Shown piece after piece: positions 62,346 through 64,000 of a stretch of DNA of 64,000 nucleotides. Location of the stretch: positions 372,001 to 436,000 of the forward strand of contig NZ_FNXY01000006.1 of the NCBI RefSeq assembly GCF_900108855.1. The letters run 5' to 3'. This stretch comes from Dyadobacter koreensis (GTDB lineage: Bacteria > Bacteroidota > Bacteroidia > Cytophagales > Spirosomataceae). Every line of letters starts with the position of its first letter. Within the stretch, counting starts at the first letter, position 1. The notes beneath the pieces are model-generated. The model was not told the origin of the DNA, did no database searches, and saw only the letters and a list, made by a program, of their open reading frames with translations. The position numbers were made by a program, and so were the translations under genes.

Positions 62346-62400
62346 TTTGAAAAAATATAAAAAATATAGTACATTTCATTTTTTTGTTTAAACGATTAAA
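62346..62400 (+). promoter_or_regulatory. Promoter and operator of the LacI-type gene
   Basis: TTTG (62346-62349), 20 bp, then TACATTTC (62370-62377) fits the Bacteroidota promoter with one mismatch. TTTAAACGATTAAA (62387-62400), a near-perfect palindrome with central CG as in LacI-family operators, lies where transcription would begin. The gene probably represses itself. The ATG is 35 bp after the operator. The rest of the 62005-62435 gap shows no gene. Confidence 0.65.
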
Positions 62401-62435
62401 ACTTACTTTCAAGAGGCTTTTAAAGTTATACTTTT

Positions 62436-63467
62436 ATGAATGCTAAAAAGGTTTCCTTAAAGGATATAGCTTTGAAAGCAGGGGTGTCTACGGCATTGGT
62501 TTCTTATGTTTTGAATGGAAAAGAGAAGGAAACCAGAGTAGGGCAGGCGATCGCCCAAAAAATTAAAGAGATCGCCAGAGAGCTGAATTATCAACCTAAT
62601 CATCTGGCAAAAAGCCTGAGAAGCGGAAAGACGCATACGATTGGTCTGATTCTTGCCGATATATCCAACCCGTTTTTTGCAAATATCGCACGTGTTGTCG
62701 AAGATGAGGCAAAAAAAAGTGGATATACAGTCATTATAGGAAGTTCTGACGAGAAAGCTGACAAAGCCTGGGACTTGTTAAACGTGTTAATTACCAGACA
62801 AGTTGACGGATTCATCATTGTATCATCCGAACATTCTGAACCTCATATTCATTACCTGAAAGAGAGAAATATTCCGTTTGTTTTGCTTGACAGGCATTTC
62901 CCCGATTTGCAGACTGATTTTGTAGCAACGAATAATTACAAAGCTTCCTATGATGCCGGTGTTCATCTGGCCAAAGGCGGATATGAGCGGATTGGAATCA
63001 TCGCTTACAAAACGGATATGTATCATATGCGGGAGCGTATCCGTGGATATAAACAAGCACTGCAAGACCACAAGTTTACTTTTAAAAATAACTGGCTGAA
63101 AGAGGTTCAGTTTGAGAATATTGAAACAGAAGTAAAGATTGCCATTGATGAAATGACTTCTTCAAAGGATCCGGTGGATGCAATTATTTTTGCAACCTAT
63201 GGTCTGGCTATCAATGGTTTAAAATATATTAATGAATTGATGCTCAAAGTGCCGTCAGATCTGGGAATAGTCAGTTTCGGACAGGCAGAGGTTTTTGATC
63301 TGTATTATTGTCCGATAACATACCTGAAGCAGCCTCTGGAGTTATTGGGAATGACGGCAGTGGAATTTCTTTTGAAAAAACTTAAAAACCCGGAAGAAGG
63401 TGTAAAGCAAATCCTGATGGAGGCAACATTAATTGCACGCGACTCATCCATGTTGAAACCAACATAG
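62436..63467 (+). CDS. LacI-family transcriptional regulator
   Basis: A 343-residue LacI/GalR protein. The HTH and hinge are KVSLKDIALKAGVSTALVSYVLNG and NYQPNHLAKSLRSGKTHTIG (residues about 5-65). The sensor is a periplasmic-binding-protein fold (LILADISNPFFANIARVVE, DGFIIVSSEHSEP, SFGQAEVFDLYY). Members sense a sugar or its derivative. Operator-like palindromes lie both before it (62387) and after it (63492), so it probably represses itself and the gene downstream of the window edge, likely a glycan uptake locus. Confidence 0.92.
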   Translation: MNAKKVSLKDIALKAGVSTALVSYVLNGKEKETRVGQAIAQKIKEIARELNYQPNHLAKSLRSGKTHTIGLILADISNPFFANIARVVEDEAKKSGYTVIIGSSDEKADKAWDLLNVLITRQVDGFIIVSSEHSEPHIHYLKERNIPFVLLDRHFPDLQTDFVATNNYKASYDAGVHLAKGGYERIGIIAYKTDMYHMRERIRGYKQALQDHKFTFKNNWLKEVQFENIETEVKIAIDEMTSSKDPVDAIIFATYGLAINGLKYINELMLKVPSDLGIVSFGQAEVFDLYYCPITYLKQPLELLGMTAVEFLLKKLKNPEEGVKQILMEATLIARDSSMLKPT

Positions 63468-63491
63468 CGGTTGGATCATGCATCTTTCGGT

Positions 63492-63503
63492 TTAATCGAT
63501 TAA
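63492..63503. promoter_or_regulatory. Second LacI-type operator
   Basis: TTAATCGATTAA is a perfect 12-bp palindrome with the central CG, matching the core of the operator at 62387-62400. It begins 25 bp after the regulator stop, in a 533-bp stretch without a clear gene, and points to control of the next transcription unit. Confidence 0.55.
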
Positions 63504-63710
63504 GAACTTCTTGAACACTATTCCTAAACCTAAAACATGTCCTGTGTGAAGGAGAAATTTTATCAAACCTTTGCCAACGGGATCAGCTGTTGTTTTGGTC
63601 AATTTTTAGAGTGAAAAGCCGAAGCAGCCAGCTAATTGAAAATTACTAAAACAAGAAATTTGCGTGCACCGGTTTACAACATGCCACTTTTTTCATGCCC
63701 GCTGTCTTAA

Positions 63711-63790
63711 CCTTCCAAGCTTAAACCTGGGAGGAAAAGTCCGGCATTGTCTGCCGGTGGGCTGTGATCGCATCGTATAGGTCCTACCGG
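63711..63790 (+). ncRNA. Candidate structured RNA with alternative hairpins
   Basis: CCTTCCA (63711-63717) pairs with TGGGAGG (63728-63734). CCGGCA (63741-63746) pairs perfectly with TGCCGG (63752-63757). The CCGG of that second arm can instead pair as CCGGTGGG (63754-63761) with CCTACCGG (63783-63790, one G-U). Two mutually exclusive stems of 6 and 8 bp are the pattern of an attenuator or riboswitch leader. It matches no riboswitch or RNA family that I recognise. It could be a small RNA or the leader of the next gene. Confidence 0.3.
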
Positions 63791-63953
63791 TTGGGAGTGT
63801 TGAAGGGGCAACTTTATCCGTGATCCTGAACTTGTAATAGTTAATATTTTATGGCTAAACAGTTTGATAAATAATTTGATAACCGAAAGTGAAATATCGA
63901 AGCTAACGTCTTCATTTCAGTATTTTTTTCCGTTTGCGGATTTTGGTAAGCAT

Positions 63954-64000
63954 ATGCACTGTCAATTTACTGATAAGCAAAACCGCGTGGTACAGGCAGG
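63954..64000 (+). CDS. Possible start of a gene cut by the window edge
   Basis: An ATG at 63954 opens a frame (MHCQFTDKQNRVVQA) that stays open to the edge. Polar, basic starts of this kind occur before the signal segment of Bacteroidota TonB-dependent receptors, and the LacI gene and operator upstream fit such a locus. With 15 codons the call is weak. Confidence 0.2.
   Translation, partial: MHCQFTDKQNRVVQA

Noticed and set aside
63728..63745. GAGGAAAAGTCCGG resembles the conserved GAGGAAAGTCCGG of RNase P RNA
   Set aside because: It has one extra A, and none of the other conserved parts of bacterial RNase P RNA (ACAGAA, GGTAAGGGTGAAA-like, AGACCAAATA) appear in the following 250 bases.
1..64000. 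Prophage, integrative element, CRISPR or restriction system
   Set aside because: No integrase, transposase, terminase, cas, methyltransferase or tRNA-attachment signature was found on either strand.

Overview
The window looks like chromosome of a Bacteroidota bacterium, probably a soil or plant-associated member of the Cytophagales (Dyadobacter or Spirosomaceae type). The reasons are the protein families (DUF4159-MoxR-DUF58-BatA block, DUF1593 protein, DUF4468, YtxJ, IorB-type molybdoenzymes, DUF3037), promoters that fit the Bacteroidota pattern TTTG-N20-TAnnTTTG, few Shine-Dalgarno sites and many long hairpin repeats. The genus is inferred; no rRNA, tRNA, prophage, IS element or CRISPR array was found.

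Layout. (1) 170-13007: a sugar-use locus with a secreted DUF1080/PA14 protein, then a co-directional run of DeoR regulator, FucI/AraA-like isomerase, split transketolase, DUF1593 hydrolase, complete ribose-type ABC importer with DUF2291, and a GH43-like lipoprotein coupled to the permease. No sugar kinase is present. (2) 13004-16360: AraC regulator, CAT-like acetyltransferase, PAP2_C membrane protein, and an ATP-grasp enzyme with a 27-codon ORF behind it. (3) 16729-30739: two tandem TldD/TldE pairs, with both TldD proteins carrying Tat-type signals, followed by DUF4159, MoxR ATPase, DUF58 and three membrane proteins. (4) 31020-40487: HipA-like kinase with DUF3037, OsmC, AraC, thioredoxin, two related small secreted proteins next to a membrane-bound winged-helix regulator, a Tat-linked GMC dehydrogenase pair, YtxJ and a DUF4468 protein. 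(5) 40499-55225: MscS channel, GNAT, SulP transporter, exo-rhamnogalacturonan-lyase-like protein, aldo/keto reductase, a TetR/SDR pair with two mirror-image operators, a redoxin without its cysteines, a divergent MDR/AraC pair, and DUF3095. (6) 55400-62004: a periplasmic molybdenum hydroxylase (IorA/IorB type) with cofactor-maturation genes MocA-like, XdhC and a NifS-like desulfurase. (7) 62346-64000: an autoregulated LacI-type gene, then a leader-like stretch with a second operator, alternative hairpins and perhaps the start of a further gene.

A recurring theme is probable Tat export of two-subunit enzymes in which only one subunit carries the signal (TldD/TldE, GMC/subunit 3, IorA/IorB). 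The least explained parts are the duplicated exported TldD/TldE plus MoxR block, the kinase-less isomerase/transketolase pathway, the C-terminal-wHTH membrane regulator with its two secreted neighbours, and the structured leader at the right edge.
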